This document shows, one piece after another, positions 56,670-64,000 of a DNA stretch of 64,000 bases. Position numbers and translations under genes: made by a program. This DNA is from JAJTFW01 sp031421935. GTDB lineage: Bacteria > Bacteroidota > Bacteroidia > AKYH767-A > OLB10. Each line of letters opens with the position of its first letter. The stretch's first letter is position 1. The notes under the pieces are model-generated. The model saw only the letters and a list, made by a program, of their open reading frames with translations. It ran no database searches and was not told the origin of the DNA. The stretch lies in contig JANOPQ010000262.1 of NCBI GenBank assembly GCA_031421935.1, positions 1-64,000 on the forward strand, written 5' to 3'.

Positions 56670-56676
56670 ATACTCA

Positions 56677-56684
56677 CGAATTTA
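56677..56684 (-). promoter_or_regulatory. Possible promoter box of the aminotransferase gene
   Basis: Reads TAAATTCG on the minus strand, one change from TAnnTTTG, seven bases before the start codon; similar in placement to the boxes at gpsA and the sensor kinase. Confidence 0.4.
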
Positions 56685-56708
56685 CATATTATTTGAATTC
56701 CTAAGTCT

Positions 56709-56716
56709 TATCTTTG
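56709..56716 (+). promoter_or_regulatory. Promoter -7 box of the fructosamine-kinase-like gene
   Basis: TATCTTTG, a perfect TAnnTTTG, 29 bases before the start codon. A TTTG at 56692-56695 is too close for a normal -33 element. Confidence 0.55.
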
Positions 56717-56745
56717 GATGAAATTGATCTTCACACGATAAAGTT

Positions 56746-57624
56746 ATGATGAACCCGTCTGATGCATTCCGTTTGGCTTGGGAATCGCTCTTTTTCGAAT
56801 GCCCAAATGTTTACTCCGTTTTGCCATTATCCGGAGGTAGTATCAATCAAGTTTTTAAAGTGGAAAGCAGTGATGGGCTATTTGTGATGAAGTTGAATTC
56901 ATCTGCATCATATCCTAAAATGTTTTCTGTAGAGACAAATGGATTAGCGATGTTGAAAGAAACAAAAACAATCTCTTGCGCTGAAGTTATTGGAGTTTGT
57001 GAATTGGAATCGCATCAAGTTTTAATTCTTGAGTACATCCCACCAGCAGAAAAGAAAAATAAATTCTTTGAAAATTTTGGCGTTCGTTTAGCACATCTTC
57101 ATCAACATTCTGCTCCGTATTTTGGGCTGGATCATGATAATTATATTGGTCGACTTCCTCAGAAAAATAATAAAGAAAATTCTGTAACCGATTTTTTTAT
57201 CAATCAACGTTTGCTTCCTCAACTGGATTTAGCAATGGCTCATCAAACGATCACCACGGAATTGAGAAATAAATTCGACGCTCTTTTTTTGAAGATGGAT
57301 TCCCTGTTGCCGAATGAACCTCCGTCATTAATTCATGGCGATTTATGGAATGGAAATTTTGTGGTTGGAGAGGAGGGCAATGTTGTTTTAATAGATCCTG
57401 CCATTTCTTATTTTTCTCGTGAAGCAGATCTGGCTATGTCAAAACTTTTTGGTGGATTTGATGAAATATTTTATTCTACTTACCATCACACATTTCCTCT
57501 GCAACCCCAATGGGAAAAAAGAATTCCACTGTGGAATTTATATCCAATGTTGGTTCATATTAATCTATTCGGTGGAACATATCTGAATGACGTGAAAGCA
57601 AGCCTAAAGCATTTTGTGGTCTAA
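56746..57624 (+). CDS. Fructosamine/ketosamine-3-kinase-like protein
   Basis: A 292-residue cytoplasmic kinase of the fructosamine-kinase family (APH-like fold). The N-lobe has the GGSINQVFKVE glycine loop, Lys in FVMKLNSS, and FGLDHDNYIG, a family signature. The C-lobe has the catalytic HGDLWNGN (His197) and LIDPAISYFSREADLAM. It phosphorylates Amadori products so that they detach from proteins or amines (deglycation). Its stop codon lies inside the left end of a MITE-like element. Confidence 0.88.
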   Translation: MMNPSDAFRLAWESLFFECPNVYSVLPLSGGSINQVFKVESSDGLFVMKLNSSASYPKMFSVETNGLAMLKETKTISCAEVIGVCELESHQVLILEYIPPAEKKNKFFENFGVRLAHLHQHSAPYFGLDHDNYIGRLPQKNNKENSVTDFFINQRLLPQLDLAMAHQTITTELRNKFDALFLKMDSLLPNEPPSLIHGDLWNGNFVVGEEGNVVLIDPAISYFSREADLAMSKLFGGFDEIFYSTYHHTFPLQPQWEKRIPLWNLYPMLVHINLFGGTYLNDVKASLKHFVV

Positions 57625-57788
57625 TACCAAATCCAATTATATTTTAGTCCGATCTGCTAGTCCTTTTTCACCAATACTTCTTAAAAAAATAGTTCCGTAG
57701 GCTATGGCTATGCAACGATTTTTTTAAATCGTCTCGGTAAAAAAATACGTTGCAGCTTTGAACTAAAATATAAATGGAATTGGTATAA
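57622..57788. mobile_element. MITE-like palindromic element (about 167 bp)
   Basis: The outer arms 57622-57650 and 57760-57788 are inverted repeats matching at about 25 of 29 positions. Inside, GCAACGATTTTTTTA (57712-57726) is matched in inverted orientation by TAAAAAAATACGTTGC (57738-57753), and a small CGATTT/AAATCG hairpin sits in the centre. No gene. The left arm includes the TAA stop of the fructosamine-kinase-like gene. The nested structure suggests a non-autonomous mobile or repeat element. Confidence 0.65.
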
Positions 57789-57950
57789 TATTAATGGGAT
57801 AAATTCGATTCCATTGTTTGCAAGTCAACGTAGTCTGGTTGGATTTGGTTGATAGATAATTGCTCCGCAAGTAGCTAAAAGCTAGAAGCTAGCAGCTAAT
57901 CAATCCTTTAGGATTATTATAAATAGTTGTATCAACAACAATTGTATTTG

Positions 57951-57958
57951 TATCTTTG
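57951..57958 (+). promoter_or_regulatory. Promoter -7 box next to the MarR start
   Basis: TATCTTTG, a perfect TAnnTTTG, with four bases before the ATG at 57963. Transcription should start at or very near the start codon. The stretch 57789-57950 holds a small AATCC/GGATT hairpin and a GCTAGAAGCTAGCAGCTA repeat. Confidence 0.65.
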
Positions 57959-57962
57959 CAAA

Positions 57963-58415
57963 ATGGGAAGAATAGAAGATGAAATTTTGCAGTCAAAATT
58001 TGAAGACGAGTATCAAAAAGTAGTAGTGAATGTACTTTTTACCGCTAGCTGGCTCGATGTAAAGAATATCCAGCGCTTAAAGCCTTTCGGAATTTCACCA
58101 CAGCAGTTTAATGTCCTTCGAATTTTACGTGGATCTTTTCCAAATGCACTTCGTTTAGGTGATATATCTAATAGAATGATTGATAAAAATTCGAACGCTA
58201 CCCGGTTGGTTGAAAAATTGCGTCAAAAAAATTTGGTGAAACGCGAGGTTTGTGAACACAGTCGCCGACAAGTTGATATCTGGATTACACAAGAAGGATT
58301 ATCGATCCTTGAGCGTATTGATGTAAGTATGAAAGTTTGGAAGAATGAATTTAAAGATGTTTCAGAAGCGGAATTAAAGCAACTCAATTTGCTTTTGGAT
58401 AAGTTAAGAGATTGA
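57963..58415 (+). CDS. MarR-family transcriptional regulator
   Basis: Cytoplasmic winged-helix repressor/activator of 150 residues. The ATG at 57963 is preferred over a TTG at 57927 because a perfect promoter box sits between them. The winged helix runs about 45-115, with LRLGDISNRMIDKNSNATRLVEKLRQKNLV as recognition region and a basic wing (REVCEHSRRQVD). The ligand and targets are unknown; no divergent partner gene is next to it. It is convergent with the large sensor-kinase gene, 23 bases apart. Confidence 0.9.
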   Translation: MGRIEDEILQSKFEDEYQKVVVNVLFTASWLDVKNIQRLKPFGISPQQFNVLRILRGSFPNALRLGDISNRMIDKNSNATRLVEKLRQKNLVKREVCEHSRRQVDIWITQEGLSILERIDVSMKVWKNEFKDVSEAELKQLNLLLDKLRD

Positions 58416-58438
58416 CGCTATCCCATCAACATAATAAA

Positions 58439-61400
58439 TTATTTTTTACCAAGTTGTAATTTAAGGTAAAAGGAAGTCCCTACATTTTGTTTCGTTTCAA
58501 ACCAAACTTGTCCGCCCATCCCCACAACCATTTCTTTTACCATCGCTAGGCCCAGTCCCGCGCCACTCGATTTTGTAGTGAAGTTAGGAACAAATATTTT
58601 GTTCAATCGGTCTTGGGGTATACCCATGCCGTTATCTTGAACACAAATGATCACTGCATCTGTTTCTTGCTGTAATGAAATAATTATTTTCCCTTCTCTG
58701 TCGTAGGGAATGGATTGAATCGCGTTTTTAATGAGGTTTCCAAAAATGCGAATGAGTTGATCTTTATCAGCAAGTACTTCTAATGTTTCTGATGAAGTTT
58801 CAAAAACAATTTTAGCATGTTCATCTTCATTGTACAAATCGCAACTATGATTGATTACACTTATTAATTCCACAATGGTATATTCGGGCTTTGGCAACTT
58901 TGCGAAATGACTAAACTCAGTAGCGATGTTTGATAAAGTATCGATCTGTTCAATCATGGTAACACTAATCTTTCTTACCAATTCATCTTTGTTTGGGTGG
59001 TTGTCATCAATAGCGCGCATCAAATGTTGAACACCTAATTTCATAGGAGTAAGCGGATTTTTAATTTCATGCGCGACTTGTTTCGCCATTTCTCTCCATG
59101 CACTTTCTCTTTCCGATTTAGCAAGTAATTGAGCACTTTTTTGAATTTGCTCCAACATTCGATTGTATTCATCAATTAATGCACCAATTTCATCTTTCGT
59201 TTTCCAGATAATGGGTTCACTTACGGTACCTAATTTTGTTTTGCTTAAGCTCTCTTGAATAATTCGTAACGGCTGTGTAATCCGATTGGAAATAAAGAAT
59301 GCAATCAAAATGGAAAGGCTAAATAAGAGCACGTATAAATTAATTAACGCCACTAAGAATCCTGAAATGTCTCTTTTTAATTCAGTATCTCGATCAAAAT
59401 AAGGAATGCTTATGAATCCAATTTGTTTGCTATTTATATTACTCACCTGCTCATAAGCTGCGGTGTATTTTAAATTGCTTATGTTTTCACTCTGTATAAA
59501 CAACGCTTTTTGATTGGTTGTTAAACTAATTAAGGCAGTGCGATTCATTAGAGGCGCCATAATATTCTGATCGTAAATACTTCGTTGCGACGAATAATAC
59601 AAACGACCATCATTGCTATAAAAATTAAAATCTGTTTTAAGCGTGTTAGCCAATCGTGTGAAGAGATATTGCAAATCATCGTTCAACATGTTCCCCATTA
59701 ATTCTCGATTGCCAATCTCACTTTCAACTAATACTCGAAGGTTATGTAATTTTTCACGAATACGATTTGTTTGCGCTTCCTCGTAGTTTTTTACAATGTA
59801 GGTTACGGTAGCTGCTCCAATTAATAAAAGTGTTCCAGCAACTATCATGGTAATGGTTAACTGAATTCGACTGTTAAAATTGAATTGCAAATCAAATCCT
59901 TGTCGAAGAAATCGAATAGCAATACTTAAAACTAAAAAACTAAAACTAAAGAAAGTAAATAGATAAGAGAATAAAGTCACCCATACCCACAATCCTTGAA
60001 GAGGTGAACTGATGATTATTAAATTTTTCCCGTATTTATAAAACAAATGTTGTTTTCCCTCAAAGGAAACAAAACGCATTCCATCTAAATTTCTGAAGTA
60101 TTGCATGTAAGGAGCGTCTGTGAGATAATAATTATATTCACCAGACTGACTTACCAATTTCCCACTCTGATATCGAGCATAAGCATATTTGTTGATATCA
60201 CGCGAGTTCCCTACTTTATTGCTAAGTAATAATTCAGGGAGTCCAATTTCTTCTTGCGTCGATCGAGCATTTAATTCAACAATTAATGTACCTACAGGAG
60301 AGTCATTCCCTCCTGGATGAATGATTCCTATGTATTGTGCTCTTCCATTTTCATCGCGGAAATATGCAAAATGAGGGCTAGCAGTAGGCCTGCCTTCCGT
60401 TAAGTTGATTCGTTTAATTTTGTCGATGTTCCATGATGGATCACCAGCACGATTCAATGGTAAATCTTGTGCATTGAAGAATTTAAAGCTCGCTTCGTAT
60501 CGTCCTAAGTATCCGTTAAAGTATTGCTTTGTGAGATGACGACTCAAATTTTCAAAGATCTCTGGTGAGTTAAATATCACCTGCGGAGGTAAGGTGAGCA
60601 TTCGAATCAACTCGCGATCATTTCGAATCCTAGTTTCAATTTGTTGTAGTAAAAATTCTGCAACAATGTCTTGCTCATTCTCCAGTTTAGCAGCTAAGAG
60701 TTGTCGTTTTTCTTTTTCTCTTGTTTCGTTAAAAGAATAAATAATCTGTGCAGTATAAACCGAAAAGACTAGGATAACTAACACGGTTCTCGAAAAGGAA
60801 AATAAACGCATCTCCGTACTTCGAATGTATCCAATGAAAATAATTAAGATATTGGTCAATAGAAATGCACTAACACCATAATCGGTAAATAAATTGTTAT
60901 TCCTAAGTAATAATAGAGAGGCTAGAAATAAACCTTGCGATACCAGAAATAATATAGCCACCGAGGAAAGGGATAGCTTGGTTTTTCGAATGATTAATAC
61001 ACTTCCATCACATAATAAATAAAAAGTACTTAATAAAATGCCAATCACAATCATTCCCACTCCTGTGAAAATAGTTAACTGGAAAATATTATTAATGTCA
61101 AATGAAATTTGTGAATTGATAATTAGTCCACTCAACAAGTAATTAATTAATACTGAAAAAATGAAAGTGAAAAAAAAGATCAAAACGATGAGCATTTTAC
61201 TTTTAAAATTGGATGCTACTTTCCTGCTTTGAATAAGCCAAGTGTAAGCGAAGATGAAAATATATGCAAGAGTCACCACCGTTAGCAAGAGATCTCCTAA
61301 AGAATTAAAGAGAAAGCCACTTGCATAATACTTGGAACTAAATAATTCACTTTCAAAAATTTCTTTTGGCCACTGTGTCCATGACATCATGATCCTAAAT

Positions 61401-62146
61401 CCAACAATAAATAAAAGCAAAATTATTCCAGGTGCCGATCTTTTATTACCAAGTCGGCGCAATGCATCAAAAGCAAGTAGACTTAAAAAGAGTATGCATA
61501 ATCCATACAACATCGAAATATAAAAGGGACAATCGTTATTTTCATTACTGTCAGTAAATAGAAGTCTGAACAATTCTTTTTGCTCTGGACCCTTGAAACT
61601 AAATCCTTGTGTAGTAGTATCTAGACTTAAATTTACATCTTTATATAAAGAAAGCGCAGGATGAAAAGCATTGTCGAGGTATTTATTTTGCAACGCATAT
61701 TGATGCTTTATCAGCAAAAGAGCAATTAATTTTCGGTTGGCAACCGTTTTACTTTTGAAATAGTAAAATCCATTTCCTAAAAGATAAACACGCCCATCTT
61801 CATAATTAGTAATATTAAAAGTATCTAGCAATGCTTTATTGTCGGACCAATATTTTAATCTCCCACTTTCAAAAACCAAGACGCAAGTGTTTTCGGTAAG
61901 TTTAAGATGTTGCAAAGCATTGGAAAAAGATCTTTCATTAAAGCGGAGGCCTTCGAGTTTTGGGGCAAGAGCATTTAAGTTCATTTCAAGACCTTTTGCA
62001 AGGGAAGAAAAACTCGTTTCAGCGATACTGACCAATTCTTTATGCTGAACCGCTCGATATTCCTGCCACCACTGAATAGATAGTCCTGATACCAAGCTCA
62101 GAAGAGCTAAAAGGCTAATTACGAGGACTCGACGAGGGTATGCCAT
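58439..62146 (-). CDS. Very large NtrY-like membrane sensor histidine kinase
   Basis: A 1,235-residue sensor kinase. First membrane segment at about 8-27, a periplasmic domain (about 28-205), a cluster of about ten membrane segments (about 205-470), a second large sensory domain (about 480-745), more membrane segments, and a third domain before a HAMP linker (about 940-1000). The kinase core has His1026 (QVAHEIKNPLTP), the N box, and the G boxes (DNGMGIPQDRL, GAGLGLAMVK). The intramembrane-rich input region is much larger than usual. No response regulator is adjacent. A TACTTTCG box lies five bases before the start. Confidence 0.9.
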   Translation of the reverse strand: MAYPRRVLVISLLALLSLVSGLSIQWWQEYRAVQHKELVSIAETSFSSLAKGLEMNLNALAPKLEGLRFNERSFSNALQHLKLTENTCVLVFESGRLKYWSDNKALLDTFNITNYEDGRVYLLGNGFYYFKSKTVANRKLIALLLIKHQYALQNKYLDNAFHPALSLYKDVNLSLDTTTQGFSFKGPEQKELFRLLFTDSNENNDCPFYISMLYGLCILFLSLLAFDALRRLGNKRSAPGIILLLFIVGFRIMMSWTQWPKEIFESELFSSKYYASGFLFNSLGDLLLTVVTLAYIFIFAYTWLIQSRKVASNFKSKMLIVLIFFFTFIFSVLINYLLSGLIINSQISFDINNIFQLTIFTGVGMIVIGILLSTFYLLCDGSVLIIRKTKLSLSSVAILFLVSQGLFLASLLLLRNNNLFTDYGVSAFLLTNILIIFIGYIRSTEMRLFSFSRTVLVILVFSVYTAQIIYSFNETREKEKRQLLAAKLENEQDIVAEFLLQQIETRIRNDRELIRMLTLPPQVIFNSPEIFENLSRHLTKQYFNGYLGRYEASFKFFNAQDLPLNRAGDPSWNIDKIKRINLTEGRPTASPHFAYFRDENGRAQYIGIIHPGGNDSPVGTLIVELNARSTQEEIGLPELLLSNKVGNSRDINKYAYARYQSGKLVSQSGEYNYYLTDAPYMQYFRNLDGMRFVSFEGKQHLFYKYGKNLIIISSPLQGLWVWVTLFSYLFTFFSFSFLVLSIAIRFLRQGFDLQFNFNSRIQLTITMIVAGTLLLIGAATVTYIVKNYEEAQTNRIREKLHNLRVLVESEIGNRELMGNMLNDDLQYLFTRLANTLKTDFNFYSNDGRLYYSSQRSIYDQNIMAPLMNRTALISLTTNQKALFIQSENISNLKYTAAYEQVSNINSKQIGFISIPYFDRDTELKRDISGFLVALINLYVLLFSLSILIAFFISNRITQPLRIIQESLSKTKLGTVSEPIIWKTKDEIGALIDEYNRMLEQIQKSAQLLAKSERESAWREMAKQVAHEIKNPLTPMKLGVQHLMRAIDDNHPNKDELVRKISVTMIEQIDTLSNIATEFSHFAKLPKPEYTIVELISVINHSCDLYNEDEHAKIVFETSSETLEVLADKDQLIRIFGNLIKNAIQSIPYDREGKIIISLQQETDAVIICVQDNGMGIPQDRLNKIFVPNFTTKSSGAGLGLAMVKEMVVGMGGQVWFETKQNVGTSFYLKLQLGKK

Positions 62147-62151
62147 CTTTA

Positions 62152-62159
62152 CGAAAGTA
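62152..62159 (-). promoter_or_regulatory. Promoter -7 box next to the sensor-kinase start
   Basis: Reads TACTTTCG on the minus strand, five bases before the ATG; the same octamer as at meaB and gpsA. Confidence 0.5.
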
Positions 62160-62255
62160 GCGGTTGAACTCTATGTTTTCCGTACTAAAGAGATATTTTA
62201 TTAACGATAGAATGTTTGATAGCGAGGTTTCGCTCTGTATTTCACTTGCTTGTTT

Positions 62256-62263
62256 TAACTTTG
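62256..62263 (+). promoter_or_regulatory. Promoter -7 box next to the biotinyl-carrier start
   Basis: TAACTTTG, a perfect TAnnTTTG, four bases before the ATG at 62268; divergent from the sensor-kinase box about 100 bases away. Confidence 0.6.
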
Positions 62264-62267
62264 TTTC

Positions 62268-62774
62268 ATGACAAATGTGATAATTAATGGTTCTGCCGAC
62301 TTAAAGGTAGAACAAAATGGTACGGATTTATTAGTCAACGGAACTAAAAAAGTTTTTGATTTAAAGAAGTTGCATCCAGGATCCTACCATCTTTTAAGTA
62401 ATGGAATTTCGTATAATGTGGAAGTGATTAGTTCTAATTCTAAAGAGAAAAAACATATTATTCGATTAAATGGAAAAGTGCTCAACATCCAAATGCGTGA
62501 TCGTTACGATGATTTGTTGAAAGAATTAGGTATGGACGCTTCCTCTGCTCTGCGAGTAGGTGACTTAAAAGCACCAATGCCCGGATTGGTGGTGAATATT
62601 CCTGTGAAAGAAGGGGATCTAGTTAAAAAAGGCGATACCTTAGTCATTCTGGAAGCCATGAAAATGGAGAACGCACTAAAGGCAACCGTTGATGCAACCG
62701 TTAAAAAGGTGGCTGTTACAAAAGGTAAAGTGGTGGATAAAAATGAAGTGCTTATTTATTTAAGTGAACAATAA
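62268..62774 (+). CDS. Biotin carboxyl carrier protein of an acyl-CoA carboxylase
   Basis: A 168-residue carrier with an N-terminal linker region of unknown fold (1-95) and a C-terminal biotinyl domain (about 98-168) with the biotin site EAMKMEN (Lys132). The type is that of acetyl/propionyl-CoA carboxylase or methylmalonyl-CoA decarboxylase carriers. The carboxylase subunits are not in this window, so the partner enzyme is elsewhere. Propionyl-CoA carboxylase would fit with MeaB and B12 uptake in the same window. It is followed by the superoxide dismutase gene 15 bases later. Confidence 0.9.
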   Translation: MTNVIINGSADLKVEQNGTDLLVNGTKKVFDLKKLHPGSYHLLSNGISYNVEVISSNSKEKKHIIRLNGKVLNIQMRDRYDDLLKELGMDASSALRVGDLKAPMPGLVVNIPVKEGDLVKKGDTLVILEAMKMENALKATVDATVKKVAVTKGKVVDKNEVLIYLSEQ

Positions 62775-62789
62775 ATTAAAACTAAAAAT

Positions 62790-63497
62790 ATGGAAAATTC
62801 ATTTTCGCGACGCGAATTCATCAAAGTAAGCGCACTAACTACAGCAGGTGTTGTGGCTGCAAACTCAGGAATATTTGCCACTCCGCATGGAGATCCTAAT
62901 TTCAAATTGCCAGCCATTCCTTATGATCTTAAATCATTGGAGCCACATATTGATGCCTTAACCATGGAGATTCATTATACGAAGCATCATCAAGCATATG
63001 TCGATAATTTAAATAAGCTCTGCTCCGACATGCATATTCATGATCCGAATTTGGAGAATATTTTAAGAATGGTATCAAAGTTTCCACCAGGAGTTCGTAA
63101 TAATGCAGGTGGTCATTGGAACCATTCTATGTTTTGGACCATCATGAAGCCTAACGGTGGTGGCGTACCGAAAGGGAAGTTATTGGAAGCAATTAATACT
63201 TCATTTGAAAGTTTTGAAAAATTTAAGGAACTATTTGCCAATGAAGCGAAAAATCGTTTCGGCAGTGGATGGGCTTGGTTAATCAAAAATACCGAAGGTA
63301 AATTGCAAATTTGTTCGACTCCAAATCAAGATAATCCATTGATGGATCTAGCTGATGTGAAAGGTACACCGATCCTTTGTTTGGATGTATGGGAACATGC
63401 CTATTATTTAAAGTACCAAAACAAACGTCTCGATTATATTAATGCTTGGTGGAATGTGGTGAATTGGGATGTGGTGATGGGACGAATGATGATGTAG
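62790..63497 (+). CDS. sodA: Fe/Mn superoxide dismutase with Tat signal peptide
   Basis: Converts superoxide to peroxide and oxygen. Of 235 residues, the first about 32 form a twin-arginine signal (SRREFIKVSALTTAGVV), so it is exported folded with its metal to the periplasm or beyond. The SOD domain has all four metal ligands: His in MEIHYTKHH, His in GGHWNHSMFW, and Asp and His in CLDVWEHAYYLKY. Fe or Mn preference cannot be decided. It lies 15 bases after the biotinyl carrier gene in the same direction and ends before a strong terminator. Confidence 0.94.
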   Translation: MENSFSRREFIKVSALTTAGVVAANSGIFATPHGDPNFKLPAIPYDLKSLEPHIDALTMEIHYTKHHQAYVDNLNKLCSDMHIHDPNLENILRMVSKFPPGVRNNAGGHWNHSMFWTIMKPNGGGVPKGKLLEAINTSFESFEKFKELFANEAKNRFGSGWAWLIKNTEGKLQICSTPNQDNPLMDLADVKGTPILCLDVWEHAYYLKYQNKRLDYINAWWNVVNWDVVMGRMMM

Positions 63498-63538
63498 TAA
63501 TTGTTTAAATTCAATAACACAAAAATTCCAAGGTTTAA

Positions 63539-63578
63539 AACAACAAAGCCTAAGGTTTCAACCTTAGGCTTTGTTGTT
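63539..63578. terminator. Bidirectional terminator
   Basis: A perfect 19-bp inverted repeat (AACAACAAAGCCTAAGGTT at 63539-63557 and its complement at 63560-63578) with a tiny loop, A-rich before and T-rich after. It sits between sodA (+) and the OmpA-family gene (-). Confidence 0.85.
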
Positions 63579-63603
63579 ATTTGTTATTGATATTTTATTT
63601 TTT

Positions 63604-64000
63604 TTATTTCGGTTCTAACATTTTGAAAAACTGATCCAATTGTGGTAAAATCACAATGCGTGTTCTGCGGTTTAATGAGCGACCATTTGTGTCAGCATTA
63701 CTAGTCACAGGAACATATTCACTGCGACCTGCTGCAATCATTCTAGATGGATCAACACCATAATTTTTCTGAAGTACACGAACCACAGATGTAGCACGCA
63801 TCACACTTAAATCCCAGTTGTCTTTAATAGTACCTGCTGAGATGGCTTTGTTATCCGTATGTCCTTCTACCATAAACTGTACTTCCGGTTGCGCCTTAAT
63901 TACTTCAGCCACTTTGCCAAGAACAGTTTTAGCACGCGCAGTGATATTATAACTTCCACTGCTAAATAACATTTTATCAGAGATACTGATGAATACTGCA
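63604..64000 (-). CDS. OmpA-family peptidoglycan-binding protein (partial, C-terminal part)
   Basis: The frame stays open to the right edge, so the gene continues outside the window. The 132 visible residues are an OmpA/MotB-type domain: ISISDKMLFSSGS, VEGHTDNKA with the diaminopimelate-binding Asp, DLSVMRATSVVRVL with the Arg, AAGRSEYVPV, and NRRTRIVI near the end. It anchors an envelope protein to the wall. Compared with the fusion protein at 49525, both binding residues are kept. An internal ATG at 63972 is not the true start. Confidence 0.9.
   Translation of the reverse strand, partial: AVFISISDKMLFSSGSYNITARAKTVLGKVAEVIKAQPEVQFMVEGHTDNKAISAGTIKDNWDLSVMRATSVVRVLQKNYGVDPSRMIAAGRSEYVPVTSNADTNGRSLNRRTRIVILPQLDQFFKMLEPK

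Overview
The window comes from an AT-rich chromosome of a Bacteroidota bacterium. The signs are two secreted proteins with type IX secretion (T9SS) type B C-terminal domains (CHU_C/gliding-associated), a PorP/SprF-family protein, a giant SprB-repeat adhesin, Bacteroidota promoter elements (TAnnTTTG), few Shine-Dalgarno sequences, and typical gene blocks (dut - nucleotidyltransferase - TPR lipoprotein - DUF4292 - EnvC-like; MlaE/F/D). No rRNA, tRNA, CRISPR array, prophage or intact insertion sequence was seen. Both edges cut genes: an MlaE permease at the left and an OmpA-family protein at the right.

Layout. 1-6485 (+): Mla-type lipid transport genes, an alpha/beta hydrolase, a BamA-superfamily-like outer-membrane protein, a YihY/BrkB membrane protein and an AI-2E-family transporter. 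6645-10059: a vitamin B12 region with the MeaB GTPase (-), a cobalamin riboswitch, a BtuB-like TonB receptor and a coupled 58-aa membrane protein (+). 10060-11720: a bestrophin gene between repeat-rich intergenic DNA. 11721-21914 (-): one 10.2-kb gene for a secreted adhesin with about 33 SprB repeats. 22542-26062: gpsA, an SRPBCC/GyrI-like protein, tatA and an orphan LuxR-type response regulator. 26074-31393 (-): a five-gene envelope operon starting with dut.

31800-52824 (+) is a long exopolysaccharide/capsule locus: Wza-like and Wzc-like export proteins, a Wzx-like flippase, glycosyltransferases, a Wzy-like polymerase, two unusual kinase-like proteins, a methyltransferase, an acyltransferase and a WecA/MraY-like priming transferase. 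Embedded in it, with 4-base start/stop overlaps, are a T9SS cargo protein with NHL repeats and a PorP/SprF-OmpA fusion. This ties protein secretion and polysaccharide assembly into one transcription unit. 52889-63497 holds an M28 peptidase, an omega-amidase/aminotransferase pair, a fructosamine-kinase-like protein, a MITE-like palindromic element, a MarR regulator, a very large sensor kinase, a biotinyl carrier protein and a Tat-exported superoxide dismutase.

The observations most worth following are: (i) a hairpin downstream of the B12 riboswitch that encloses the btuB start codon; (ii) a recurring arrangement in which a TACTTTCG or TAnnTTTG box lies only 4-5 bases before the start codon, suggesting leaderless transcripts and correcting some starts; (iii) the T9SS cargo/PorP-OmpA pair inside the polysaccharide operon, whose OmpA domain has His in place of the peptidoglycan-binding Asp; and (iv) the kinase-like/nucleotidyltransferase-kinase pair in the same locus.
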